DNA of 64,000 nt, from contig JAJQCZ010000023.1 of assembly GCA_021202465.1 (NCBI GenBank), forward strand, positions 62,001 through 126,000, read 5' to 3'. Numbering within the stretch: the first letter of the stretch is position 1; every line of letters starts with the position of its first letter. Below the pieces are notes generated by a model that was not told where the DNA came from, did no database searches, and saw only the letters and a program-made list of their open reading frames with translations. Below are positions 18,891-27,555 of this stretch, in pieces. The stretch is from Lachnospiraceae bacterium (GTDB lineage: Bacteria > Bacillota > Clostridia > Lachnospirales > Lachnospiraceae). The position numbers and the translations under genes were made by a program.

Positions 18891-19814
18891 CTATTCCGTT
18901 CCGCGCAGTCTCGGATCCACTGCGTCGCGCAGGCCGTCGCCGAGCAGGTTCAGAGCCAGCATGGTGGAGCAGATGATCAGAGCCGGGATGAGAATCTCAT
19001 GAGGATAGATTCTCAGATACTGGATGCCTTCTTTCGCCAGAACACCCCAGCTGCAGTTCGGAGCCGCGATACCGACGCCGATATAGCTCAGGAACGCCTC
19101 CTGGAAGATCGCACCCGGGATAGCCATACACATGTTGGTGATCAGCATACCCAGAATATTGGGAATGATGTGGCGGAGAATGATAACGATGTCGGAGACA
19201 CCCATGACCTTGGCCGCCAGAACGAAATCCTGTTCCTTCAGCCGGTAGACCTCGCCGCGGACGAACCGGCAGGTGCCGATCCACCCCACGATACAGAGGG
19301 CGACGACCAGAGCGATCACGCCCTTGCCCAGCACCATCATGACCAGGATTGTGATGATCAGAGACGGGATACCATAGAGAATATCCACGATCCGCATGAC
19401 GATCATATCCAGCTTCCCGCCATAGTAGCCGCAAAGTCCGCCGATCACGGCGCCTACGCACATATTCACCAGAGCGGAGACCAGGCCGATGGACAGCGAG
19501 ACCCGCGCGCCCATCCAGACACGCGTCCACTGATCACGCCCCACCGAATCGCATCCGAAGAGGTGCTGCAGAGAAGGCAGCGCGTTCATGGCGGAGGAAT
19601 CCGTGGCGGAGAATTTATAGGGACTCACCATCGGCGCAAAGATCGCCAGCAGCGCATAGAGAGCGATGATGAACAGTCCCAGCATGGCTGTCTTGTTCTT
19701 CCGGAACCGCCGCCAGGCATCCTGCCAGAAGGTCAGGGAAGGACGGCTGATGTTCTCCATCTCCTTCAGATCCTTGCCATGGATAACAAACATTTCTTTA
19801 CTCAGTTCTGCCAT
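18891..19814 (-). CDS. oppC: Oligopeptide ABC transporter permease OppC
   Basis: About 307 aa. The N-terminal cytoplasmic segment ends SLTFWQDAWRRFRKNKTAML, typical of OppC. About six membrane helices follow, with the coupling region EVYRLKEQDFVLAAKVMGVS, and the chain ends GDGLRDAVDPRLRG, the classic OppC/DppC terminus. Two starts are possible: GTG 19823, directly abutting the oppB stop, or ATG 19814 with GGTGAAG upstream. I prefer the ATG. With OppB it forms the membrane channel. Confidence 0.93.
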   Translation of the reverse strand: MAELSKEMFVIHGKDLKEMENISRPSLTFWQDAWRRFRKNKTAMLGLFIIALYALLAIFAPMVSPYKFSATDSSAMNALPSLQHLFGCDSVGRDQWTRVWMGARVSLSIGLVSALVNMCVGAVIGGLCGYYGGKLDMIVMRIVDILYGIPSLIITILVMMVLGKGVIALVVALCIVGWIGTCRFVRGEVYRLKEQDFVLAAKVMGVSDIVIILRHIIPNILGMLITNMCMAIPGAIFQEAFLSYIGVGIAAPNCSWGVLAKEGIQYLRIYPHEILIPALIICSTMLALNLLGDGLRDAVDPRLRGTE

Positions 19815-19823
19815 ACTCTTCAC

Positions 19824-20744
19824 CTACCTTTTCCCGATACGGACTCTCGGATCTGCTACACCGTAGAGGATATCCACGATCAGGTTGCAGAGCACCAGGA
19901 AGAAGCCGTAGAAGACGGTCATCCCCAGAACCATGGAGTAGTCGCTGTTTGTGATGCTGTCCACGTAGTATTTGCCCATGCCGGGAATCACGAAGATGGA
20001 CTCGATGACGAAGGTACCGGTCAGCACGGAGGCTACGGTCGGTCCCATCATGGTCATGACCGGCATGATCGCGTTGCGGATCTGATGCTTACAGGTGATC
20101 CGCATCTCCGACAGCCCCTTGGAGCGGGCCGTCTTGATGTAATCCTGTGACGTCACCTCCAGCATACTGGACCGCATGATTCGTGAGACCGAGGCCAACG
20201 TGTAGAAGCCCAGGGCAACGGAAGGCAATATGGTGTATTCAAAGCCTTCATATTTGGCAATGGGGAGAAGACCCCACTTGATTCCGAAGAAATACTGGAG
20301 CACCGCTCCCATGATGAAGTCCGGCACACTGGTGCCGACAATCGCTACGATGACGCAGAAGAAATCAATCTTGGTTCCCCGCTTCCTGGCGGCGATGATA
20401 CCCAGCACCAGACCGAAAGAAACGGCGAAGACCAGAGCACGAATGCCGAGATTCGCAGAATAAGGGAATGTCTGCCCGATGATGTAGTTAACTGTCTTAT
20501 TCGTATACTTCATGGAGTACCCGAAATTCCCCTGTAACAGGTTCCCCATATATGTCAGATATTGCTGCCACAAAGGCTTGTCGAAGCCGTAGTAGGCATT
20601 CATATTGGCGGCCACTTCCGCCGTCAGCTTCGCGCTGGTGAACGGTTCACCCGGCAGCAGCCGGACCAGAAAGAACACGATTGTCACCAGAGCCCAGAGC
20701 GTCAGAATGGCTGCTACTACACGCTTCGCGATGTATTTCAGCAT
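19824..20744 (-). CDS. oppB: Oligopeptide ABC transporter permease OppB
   Basis: 306 aa with six membrane helices. It begins MLKYIAKRVVAAILTLWALV and has the OppB/DppB signature LLPGEPF followed by a periplasmic-type loop, the coupling segment SRIMRSSMLEVTSQDYIKTA and the end YGVADPRVRIGKR. AGGGAGGA is the ribosome site. A hairpin separates it from oppA upstream, which could lower permease expression relative to the binding protein. Confidence 0.94.
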   Translation of the reverse strand: MLKYIAKRVVAAILTLWALVTIVFFLVRLLPGEPFTSAKLTAEVAANMNAYYGFDKPLWQQYLTYMGNLLQGNFGYSMKYTNKTVNYIIGQTFPYSANLGIRALVFAVSFGLVLGIIAARKRGTKIDFFCVIVAIVGTSVPDFIMGAVLQYFFGIKWGLLPIAKYEGFEYTILPSVALGFYTLASVSRIMRSSMLEVTSQDYIKTARSKGLSEMRITCKHQIRNAIMPVMTMMGPTVASVLTGTFVIESIFVIPGMGKYYVDSITNSDYSMVLGMTVFYGFFLVLCNLIVDILYGVADPRVRIGKR

Positions 20745-20830
20745 ATCTTATCCTCCCTCTCTCGTTTCCGAGAAAACCAAAACCTCCGGGGAGAAACGTT
20801 GCATCTACCCTTCAATTTCCTTATGATTTG

Positions 20831-20871
20831 CCGAAGGGGCGGCATGGATCACACTCCTGTCACCCCTTCGG
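20831..20871 (-). other. oppA-oppB intercistronic hairpin
   Basis: Perfect 9-bp arms CCGAAGGGG (20831-20839) and CCCCTTCGG (20863-20871) with no T run. It lies in the 162-bp gap after oppA. Such stems usually protect the abundant oppA message from decay or partly attenuate transcription; this is inference. Confidence 0.55.
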
Positions 20872-20906
20872 TCTGTAGCTGTCACGTCTTCACGTGAACG
20901 ACTGAT

Positions 20907-22604
20907 TTAGCTGACGATATCCACATAGACCCAGTCAATGTTGATAGAGCAGAAATAGAAGTTCAGGCCGGTCACGTCGTCATCCACCAGATAGTGAACG
21001 GTTCTTCTCTGAAGCGGGATAAACGCCGCATCTGCCATGATCATCTGCTCGCACTGGTTCAGGATGTCCATACGGGCATCCGTATCGGTCTCCGTCACAG
21101 AGGACTCCAGAAGAGCATCATACTCATCATTGTGGTAGAAGCTGTTGTTGTAGGAGCTGGGACCATAGAAGAGCTCCAGATAGCTGTAAGGATCGTCATA
21201 GTCAGCGCCCCAACCGGTGAAGCCAAGCTCATACTCGCCGTTCGGCAGCGTGGTGGCATACAGCTCGCTGTAGGTCACCTGCATGATGGTCACAGTGATG
21301 CCCAGCGCGGTCTGCAGCAGATCCTGGATGACCTCGCACTGCTTCTTGGTCGACTCGGAATCAGAGCAGGTGATGTCCACGGAAAGCTCCGACGCGTCAG
21401 ACACGCCCAGCTCTTCCATCGCCGCTTCCAGGTACTCCAGCGCCTTCTCCTGATCGCCGTCGACCGGGAAGGAATAGCTGTCCAGATCATAGACTTCACC
21501 GTAGGTGGAGTCCTTCGCCGTCAGGCCGGAGAAGACCAGTCCGGTATATCCGTCATACACACCGCTGTTCGCCAGCGTATTGTACTCGGTCCGGTTCAGC
21601 GCATAGTTCAGCGCCATACGGAAGTTCAGGTTGTTCAGAGCCTCGTTGGTGCTCTCAAAATTGATCAGCAGATAGTCCACGTTGCCGTTCATGAAGGTAT
21701 TATCTTCGCCTTCATAATTGGCTACATAGGCATTGGGGATCTGCACATAATCCAGCTCGCCGGACTCATAAAGAGCCAGAGCGGTATCCGTGTTCTCCAC
21801 CACGCTCAGCTCCACGCGGTCCAGGTTGATGGAGTCAGCATCCCAGTAGTACTCGTTGGGTTCGAAGATATACTCGTTATTCTCAGAGCTCACCAGCTTG
21901 TAGGGACCGGAATAAACGTTCTTATCAGCGGTCGCCGCGAACTCGGTGCCGTACTCTTCCACGATATCCTGACGCAGCGGTGCAAACTGTCCGCTGGAAC
22001 CGATCAGGCTCAGGAAATAGGAAGTCGGATTCTCCAGCTCCACAACCAGCGTATAATCATCCTCCGCGGTCACAGCCAGCTCGCTGGGATCCATCTCGCC
22101 GGTCTCCACAGCCAGGCCGTTCTTGATGTACTCGCCGATGAAGGCATAGGGGCTGGCGGTGTCGGGATCCATCAGTCTCTGCCAGCTGTAGACGAAATCG
22201 GCCGCCGTGATCTGCACGCCGTCGCTCCAGTAGGCATCCTCTCTCAGATGGAAAGTATAGGTCAGGCCGTCATCGGAAATCTCCCAGGTCTCGGCAATAC
22301 CGGGGTTGATCTCACCATTTGTATTGCGCACCAGACCCTCGGTGATGGCATGCTGGATCTCGTTGTCGCCGATGCTGTTGCCCTTGGTGGGATCCAGGGT
22401 CGTGGGCTCAGTGCTGACCGAGTAGCGGAATACCTTCTCCGTCGTGGAATCTGCAGTCGCCGTGTCGCCCGAGCTGTCGCTGGTCTCCGAACTGTCCGCA
22501 GCCGCCGTCGTGCTGTCGGAGCTGCTGCTCGAACTGCTGCTGCAGCCAGCCAGTCCGATGACCATCGTGGCCGCCAGGAGAATTGCCAGAGTTCTTCGCT
22601 TCAT
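20907..22604 (-). CDS. oppA: Oligopeptide-binding lipoprotein OppA
   Basis: 565 aa. Signal peptide MKRRTLAILLAATMVIGLAG with lipobox LAGC, then a Ser/Thr-rich tether (eight Ser in a row after the Cys). The body is a family-5 solute-binding protein (SBP_bac_5): EPTTLDPTKGNSIGDNEI, ITEGLVRN, WEISDDGLTYTFHLREDAYW, SGPYKLVSSENNEYIFEPNE and the C-terminal DDPYSYLELFYGP. It captures peptides outside the membrane for OppBCDF. First gene of the operon. It is a close paralogue of the protein at 23120. Confidence 0.95.
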   Translation of the reverse strand: MKRRTLAILLAATMVIGLAGCSSSSSSSSDSTTAAADSSETSDSSGDTATADSTTEKVFRYSVSTEPTTLDPTKGNSIGDNEIQHAITEGLVRNTNGEINPGIAETWEISDDGLTYTFHLREDAYWSDGVQITAADFVYSWQRLMDPDTASPYAFIGEYIKNGLAVETGEMDPSELAVTAEDDYTLVVELENPTSYFLSLIGSSGQFAPLRQDIVEEYGTEFAATADKNVYSGPYKLVSSENNEYIFEPNEYYWDADSINLDRVELSVVENTDTALALYESGELDYVQIPNAYVANYEGEDNTFMNGNVDYLLINFESTNEALNNLNFRMALNYALNRTEYNTLANSGVYDGYTGLVFSGLTAKDSTYGEVYDLDSYSFPVDGDQEKALEYLEAAMEELGVSDASELSVDITCSDSESTKKQCEVIQDLLQTALGITVTIMQVTYSELYATTLPNGEYELGFTGWGADYDDPYSYLELFYGPSSYNNSFYHNDEYDALLESSVTETDTDARMDILNQCEQMIMADAAFIPLQRRTVHYLVDDDVTGLNFYFCSINIDWVYVDIVS

Positions 22605-22802
22605 AGTGTGTCCTCCTTTTCATTAAAAGTTCTATGAGCTCGTATGTAGCACCTGTCGGGTCTTCATGTTCCCTTCTATGGCCATACCCGGATCTGAATC
22701 TGAACATAACCTTTTCCGAAAAAATAAATCCCCGGTTCTACCATTGATACATGACCGCGGCCGGATCGCTTCTCCCGCCAGGGTCAGCCGTGAAAACAGA
22801 CA

Positions 22803-22836
22803 GGGCACATGGAAGCTTGATTATTTCCATGCGCCC
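22803..22836 (-). terminator. Intrinsic terminator between the two oppA genes
   Basis: Arms 22803-22814 and 22825-22836 pair over 12 positions (one G-U in RNA), followed on the minus strand by TGTCTGTTTTC. It separates the oppA2 transcript from the oppABCDF transcript, so oppA1 must have its own promoter in 22605-22800, where I cannot pick a clear one. Confidence 0.6.
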
Positions 22837-23119
22837 TTGCTGTTTCATTATAGTTCTCTTTTCACGGTTTGTCCACCTGTTTTTTTAATTTTCTAAAGTT
22901 TTTTAACAAGTGCGTGAAAAAATCATTCCTTTATAACATGCAAAACGAACGAAAATTCAGCTGGTTGAACACTTCACGACCAGATGTTAATAGAATACAT
23001 TCCACACCGCCGTTTGTCAATAGTTTTCTGAAACTATTACATATTTTTGTCATAAAACGGGAAATTGTGAAATATTTCCCATTTCCGGCAAAAATTCTTC
23101 ACCACGGCAAAGTTTATTC
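22837..23119 (-). other. AT-rich tail after oppA2
   Basis: No gene seen. A small hairpin GGGAAAT/ATTTCCC at 23059-23080, followed on the minus strand by GTTTTATG, may be a first, leaky stop after oppA2. Confidence 0.3.
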
Positions 23120-24844
23120 TCAGCTCACAATATCGACATAGACCCAGTCGATGTTAACCGAGCAGAAATAGAAATTCAGACCCGTCACATCGTCATCCAG
23201 CAGATACCAGGTGTTCACCCTGTAGAGCGGGACAAAGGCCGCTTCTTCCAGAAGAATCTGCTCCGCCTCGTTAAACAGATCCATCCGTGCCGTCGAGTCG
23301 GTCTCTGTCACAGTGGCATTCAGGAGAGCGTCGTATTCCTCGTTGCTGTAATTCGCGTAGTTATAATTGCCGGTTCCCAGGAAAAGCTCCAGATACGTAT
23401 ACGGATCGTCATAATCCGGGCTCCAGTTGCTGACAGCCATCTCATACTCGCCGACATCCAGCACGCCGGCATACATCTCTGCCCAGGTCACCTGCTCCAG
23501 ATTGATCGTGATGCCAAGCGCCGTCTGCAGCAGATCCTGAATGACCTCACCCTGCTTCTTCACGGATTCGCTGTCGGTAATGGTCAGTGTGATCTCGATC
23601 TCCGAGGCATCGGACAGTCCCAGTTCCTCCAGAGCCGCGGTCAGATATTCCTGCGCCTTCTCCTGATCGCCGTCGACCGGGTAAGAATAGCTGTCCAGAT
23701 CATAGGTCTCCCCGTAAGTGGAATCTCCCACCGTCAGGCCGGAAAATACCAGACCGGTAAATGCATCGTACACACTGTTGTGTGCCAGAGTGTTATACTC
23801 TGTCCGGTTCAGCGCATAGTTGACCGCCAGGCGGAAATTCTGATTCTGAATCGCCGCATTGTCACAGTCAAAATTGAACAGAATATAACCGACATTGCCA
23901 TTCATCCACGAATACGCCGTATCTGTGTACTGTGTCACATAAGCAGACGGAACCGCCACATAATCCAGCTCGCCCGACTCATACAAGGCCAGAGCCGTAT
24001 CCGTATTCTCCACCAGAGTGATCTCCACGCGGTCCAGATTAATGGAATCAGCATCCCAGTAATACTCATTGGGTTCAAAAATATACTCATTGTTCTCCGA
24101 ACTTACCAGTTTGTATGGTCCGGAATAGACATTCTTGTCGGCAGTCGCCGCGAACTCCGTGCCATATTCTTCGACGATATCCTGACGAACCGGTGCGAAC
24201 TGTCCGCTGGAACCAATAAGACTCAGGAAATAGGAAGTAGGATTCTCGAGTTCCACGACCAGCGTGAAGTCATCCTCCGCGGTCACGCCCAGCTCCGAGA
24301 CCTCCATCTCGCCGGTCTCCACCGCCAGACCATTCTTGATATACTCGCCGATAAAGGCATAAGGGCTCGCTGTCTCGGGATTCATCAGCCTCTGCCAGCC
24401 ATAGACGAAATCCTGCGCCGTAATCTGCACGCCGTCGCTCCAGTAGGCGTCCTCCCGCAGATGAAAGGTGTAGGTCAGTCCGTCATCGGAAATTTCCCAG
24501 GTCTCCGCAATACCGGGCGTGATCTCACCGGCCGTGTTCCGCACCAGTCCTTCCGTAATCGCGTGCTGAATCTCATTATCGCCTGTACTGTTGCATTTGT
24601 TGGGATCGAACGTCGTCGGTTCCGTGCTGATGGAGTAGCGGAACACCTTCTCGGATGTAGAATCCGCTTCCGCCGCCTCCGTTGCGTCGCCGGAGTCAGC
24701 TGCTGTTGTCTCCTCAGATCCCGCCACAGCCGCCGTTGTCTCCGCTGCCGTCGTATCGGTGGAATCTCCCGAACTGCTGCAACCTCCCAGAAGCCCCGCA
24801 ACCATCACAGCCGCCAGAGCCAGTGCCAATGTTCTGCGTCTCAT
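23120..24844 (-). CDS. Second oligopeptide-binding lipoprotein (OppA paralogue)
   Basis: 574 aa, SBP_bac_5 family. Signal peptide with lipobox LGGC and a Thr/Ala/Glu-rich tether. Long segments match OppA at 20907 almost exactly, for example the core around SGPYKLVSSENNEYIFEP and the C-terminal VTGLNFYFCSVNIDWVYVDI. The tether and the region 290-330 differ, suggesting tandem duplication followed by change of peptide preference. It has no permease genes of its own and probably feeds OppBCDF. It lies 67 bp downstream of two M24 peptidase genes, in the same orientation, so binding and cleavage of proline peptides are probably co-transcribed. Confidence 0.93.
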   Translation of the reverse strand: MRRRTLALALAAVMVAGLLGGCSSSGDSTDTTAAETTAAVAGSEETTAADSGDATEAAEADSTSEKVFRYSISTEPTTFDPNKCNSTGDNEIQHAITEGLVRNTAGEITPGIAETWEISDDGLTYTFHLREDAYWSDGVQITAQDFVYGWQRLMNPETASPYAFIGEYIKNGLAVETGEMEVSELGVTAEDDFTLVVELENPTSYFLSLIGSSGQFAPVRQDIVEEYGTEFAATADKNVYSGPYKLVSSENNEYIFEPNEYYWDADSINLDRVEITLVENTDTALALYESGELDYVAVPSAYVTQYTDTAYSWMNGNVGYILFNFDCDNAAIQNQNFRLAVNYALNRTEYNTLAHNSVYDAFTGLVFSGLTVGDSTYGETYDLDSYSYPVDGDQEKAQEYLTAALEELGLSDASEIEITLTITDSESVKKQGEVIQDLLQTALGITINLEQVTWAEMYAGVLDVGEYEMAVSNWSPDYDDPYTYLELFLGTGNYNYANYSNEEYDALLNATVTETDSTARMDLFNEAEQILLEEAAFVPLYRVNTWYLLDDDVTGLNFYFCSVNIDWVYVDIVS

Positions 24845-24911
24845 ACCTTGTCCTCCTTATTTTGTATTAGGTATGTTTATTCAGGGGCACATCGCGCCCC
24901 GGGTTCCCCAC

Positions 24912-25985
24912 TTACAGCTCCAGCAGTTCGTGTGTCGCCGTTGTCAGTATCTCATATCCGCTCTCGGTGATGAGACCCTGATCCTCGACACGCACGCCTC
25001 CCCAGCCCGGAATATAGATCCCCGGCTCCACGGTCAGCACATGATTCACCGCCAGCTCGTCCTTCCACGCGGGTCCGAGCATGGGAATCTCGTGGACAAA
25101 CAGTCCTACGCTGTGACCGATGCCGCTGTAATGATACGGCATATATTCCGTATCCCGAATGGCTTCCAGAGACGCCTCATAGCATTCTGCTCCCGTGACC
25201 CCCGGACGGATGAATGTCTCGGTGTCCTCCGTCATCCGCCGGCAGAGGCCATAGACCTCCTTCTGCCTCGCATCTGCTTTCCCGACAACCAGCGTCCGGG
25301 TCATATCCGACAGATAGCCATGATACTGACAGCCGTAATCCATCAGCACAAAATCGCCATACTCCAGCGACCTGGCGCCGGGAATCCCGTGCAACAGCGA
25401 CGTCCGCGCACCAAAGAGCACGATGCCCCCGTAAGGCTTGGTGTCCGCTCCCTCCATCACCATGTAGTGCATCAGCCTTGAAGCGATCTCCTTCTCCGTC
25501 ACTCCCACACGCAGATCCTTCACGATCCGCTCGAAGGCCCGGGAGGCGATATCACAGGAGATCCGCAGATTCTGAACCTCCTCCGGCGTCTTTACCGCCC
25601 GCAGCTCCTCGATGACATTCACCGTAGGAACCAGCTCTGCAGAAAGCTCCTCCTGCAGAGAATGCCAGATCTCATAGGTCAGATAATCCGCCTCGAAGCC
25701 GATGGCCTTCACCTCATCCTGCCGGGCCAGGGCAGCAATCGCCTTTCCCTTACTGTAACCGTATTCATTCCGCCAGTCCACCGTCGGATAATCCGGGCAT
25801 TCCAGCGACGCCTGCTCTGTATACCGGGGATCTGTGATCATGTACTTCCCCCGCCGGGTAATAAACAGGGAGGAATCCGCTCCGGTAAATCCGCTGATGC
25901 AGCGGACATTGGGTTCCTTTGCAATATAGAACCCGTCCAGATGTCTCTCCTCCATGCGGGCTCTCAGCTGTTCCAGTCGATTCAT
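24912..25985 (-). CDS. M24-family Xaa-Pro dipeptidase
   Basis: 357 aa. N-terminal creatinase domain (ERHLDGFYIAKEPNVRCISG) then catalytic domain with ligands Asp/Asp in LMDYGCQYHGYLSDMTR, His in SGIGHSVGLFVHE, Glu in LTVEPGIYIPGWGGVR and Glu in VEDQGLIT. Start ATG 25985 has AAGGAG upstream; the longer in-frame start at 26012 lies only 3 bp after the preceding gene. Second gene of a peptidase-peptidase-oppA2 operon. Likely releases amino acids from Xaa-Pro peptides in the cytoplasm. Confidence 0.93.
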   Translation of the reverse strand: MNRLEQLRARMEERHLDGFYIAKEPNVRCISGFTGADSSLFITRRGKYMITDPRYTEQASLECPDYPTVDWRNEYGYSKGKAIAALARQDEVKAIGFEADYLTYEIWHSLQEELSAELVPTVNVIEELRAVKTPEEVQNLRISCDIASRAFERIVKDLRVGVTEKEIASRLMHYMVMEGADTKPYGGIVLFGARTSLLHGIPGARSLEYGDFVLMDYGCQYHGYLSDMTRTLVVGKADARQKEVYGLCRRMTEDTETFIRPGVTGAECYEASLEAIRDTEYMPYHYSGIGHSVGLFVHEIPMLGPAWKDELAVNHVLTVEPGIYIPGWGGVRVEDQGLITESGYEILTTATHELLEL

Positions 25986-26015
25986 CTCTCCTCGCTCCTT
26001 CAATCCGACCATTGT

Positions 26016-27257
26016 CTATCGTGAGGCCATGACCGCCTCGATCTCCTCGATACTGCGCGGAATGGACGCCGTCAGGTTCTCACAGCCGTCCTCTGTCACC
26101 AGGCAATTATCCTCCAGGCGGAAGCCGATGCCCCACTCCTCACAGTAGATACCGATATCCACGCAGAATACCATACCCGGCTGCACCGTTTCTGCCTCAA
26201 CCAGATCATGAACATCATATCCCACATGGTGCGCGCCGCCGTGCCAGATGTATTTTCCCACATCCTCATAGCGGTCGCAGAGACCGATGGCCTTCAGCTG
26301 CGTGAAATTGTACTCCCGCGCCAGCCGGTCCACATCCGCCATCGGCATCCCCGGGCGTATGATTGAGAACATATGCTGCGAGGTATTATAAGCGCAGGTG
26401 TACAGAAGCCGCTGCTTCTCAGAAAACCTTCCGTTGCAGGGCCAGCCGCGGGACACGTCGTTGAAGAGATTATCATATTTCGCCCCCACATCGTTAAGGA
26501 TCATGTCTCCATCCTTCGCCTGCCCTGTATATGCATAATAATGAATGCAGAAATTATTGTCGCCCGCGGAAATGATGCTGGGAAACGCCGGAGCCAGCAC
26601 CCCGTGCTGCGCCAGCGCATAGTCGAATTCCGCCTTGTACTGATATTCGTACATACCGGGCTTCGAAGCACGCATCATGGCCAGAATCCCCGCCCGGGTG
26701 ATCTTCACCGCCTCGCGTATGGCTTCAATCTCGCAGGGCTGCTTGATCGTTCTCTGCCGCCACAGCTGAGGTGTCAAATCCAGGATTTTAACAAAAGGAT
26801 AGGTGCGGCGCATCCGTTCCGACATCCGGAACGCCTCCGTGTCCTCATCCTCCGCCTCGCACTTGTACAGATCCAGCACAGCCGTATGAATACGGCCGCT
26901 GCTCAGTTCCCGGTGCAGACACGTGTCAAACTCCGGAAGAAAACGGATCTCCTCCACACCGGACTTCGCCCGCACCTCCTCCGGCTTCATCCGGACTCCG
27001 TTCCAGCGCTCTGCATGGGCATCCGGCGGCAGGATAAACAGCCGCTCACGAACTTCGCCGCGGTCTTTGACCGCCATGAGGATATAATTCTCCGCTTCCA
27101 GGCCCGTCAGATATAAAAAATTGCGGTTTGCATAAAATGGGTATTTCTCATCCGAAGTCTTTCTTGGCGCATGACCGGAAAATACCAATGCGATCGTGCC
27201 GTCCACAAGGCTCTCATACAGTTTTTTACGATTTCCCTGATGAAATGTTTTCTCCAT
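26016..27257 (-). CDS. Aminopeptidase P-like M24 peptidase with unusual metal-ligand motif
   Basis: 413 aa. The N-terminal AMP_N domain (YESLVDGTIALVFSGHAPRK, PFYANRNFLYLTGLEAENYI) marks it as aminopeptidase P type, longer than the two other M24 proteins here. The catalytic domain has Asp/Asp in LNDVGAKYDNLFNDVSRGWP and His in HGGAHHVGYDVHD. Where relatives have VEPGIY this protein reads VDIGIY, so a metal-ligand Glu appears to be Asp; the last Glu (RLEDNCLVT) is kept. Activity or metal preference may therefore differ. Start ATG 27257 follows AAGGGAGA. First gene after a strong promoter. Confidence 0.9.
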   Translation of the reverse strand: MEKTFHQGNRKKLYESLVDGTIALVFSGHAPRKTSDEKYPFYANRNFLYLTGLEAENYILMAVKDRGEVRERLFILPPDAHAERWNGVRMKPEEVRAKSGVEEIRFLPEFDTCLHRELSSGRIHTAVLDLYKCEAEDEDTEAFRMSERMRRTYPFVKILDLTPQLWRQRTIKQPCEIEAIREAVKITRAGILAMMRASKPGMYEYQYKAEFDYALAQHGVLAPAFPSIISAGDNNFCIHYYAYTGQAKDGDMILNDVGAKYDNLFNDVSRGWPCNGRFSEKQRLLYTCAYNTSQHMFSIIRPGMPMADVDRLAREYNFTQLKAIGLCDRYEDVGKYIWHGGAHHVGYDVHDLVEAETVQPGMVFCVDIGIYCEEWGIGFRLEDNCLVTEDGCENLTASIPRSIEEIEAVMASR

Positions 27258-27286
27258 GTCGTCTCCCTTCAAAGATCTGTTCGAAT

Positions 27287-27365
27287 GAACCGCGTTCCGG
27301 ATTACTTACTAGACCGCGTTCTAATCCGTTTCATGTATTTTATAATCTTCGACCCTGCTTGTCAA
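27287..27365 (-). promoter_or_regulatory. Strong promoter with two operator-like palindromes for the peptidase-oppA2 operon
   Basis: Minus strand: -35 TTGACA (27360-27365), 17-nt spacer, -10 TAAAAT (27337-27342). In the leader are the perfect palindrome GAACCGCGTTC (27287-27297) and a related AGACCGCGTTCT (27311-27322), about 24 bp apart centre to centre, placed just downstream of the start point where a repressor would act as a roadblock. The regulator is not in this window as far as I can tell. Confidence 0.6.
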
Positions 27366-27499
27366 TATATTTTTCACATTTTTATACTTTTTTCTCTATT
27401 TTTCCTCTTAGTCGAAATGTTTTGGCTCATTTTTGACGTCATATTGAAATTATCTTCACAAAGTTTTCTGCTATCCCCGGCAAAGATACGCCAACAAAA

Positions 27500-27540
27500 A
27501 AGGGCGCGGATACGATCGCATACACTCGCTCCATGCCCTT
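27500..27540 (-). terminator. Terminator of the GH127 gene
   Basis: Arms AAGGGC (27500-27505) and GCCCTT (27535-27540) with additional inner pairing, followed on the minus strand by a run of six T. It lies 16 bp beyond the glycosidase stop. Confidence 0.65.
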
Positions 27541-27555
27541 CTTTCATTTCATCTC

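Noticed and set aside
17733-20150. Long plus-strand open frame (805 codons) across the opp genes
   Set aside because: It is antisense to three well-supported transporter genes, has His/Asp/Gln-rich composition typical of reverse frames, and no ribosome site.
22605-22802. T-box or other riboswitch before oppA
   Set aside because: A terminator is near and CGCGGT occurs, but no AGGGUGGNACCGCG core or ordered stems were found.
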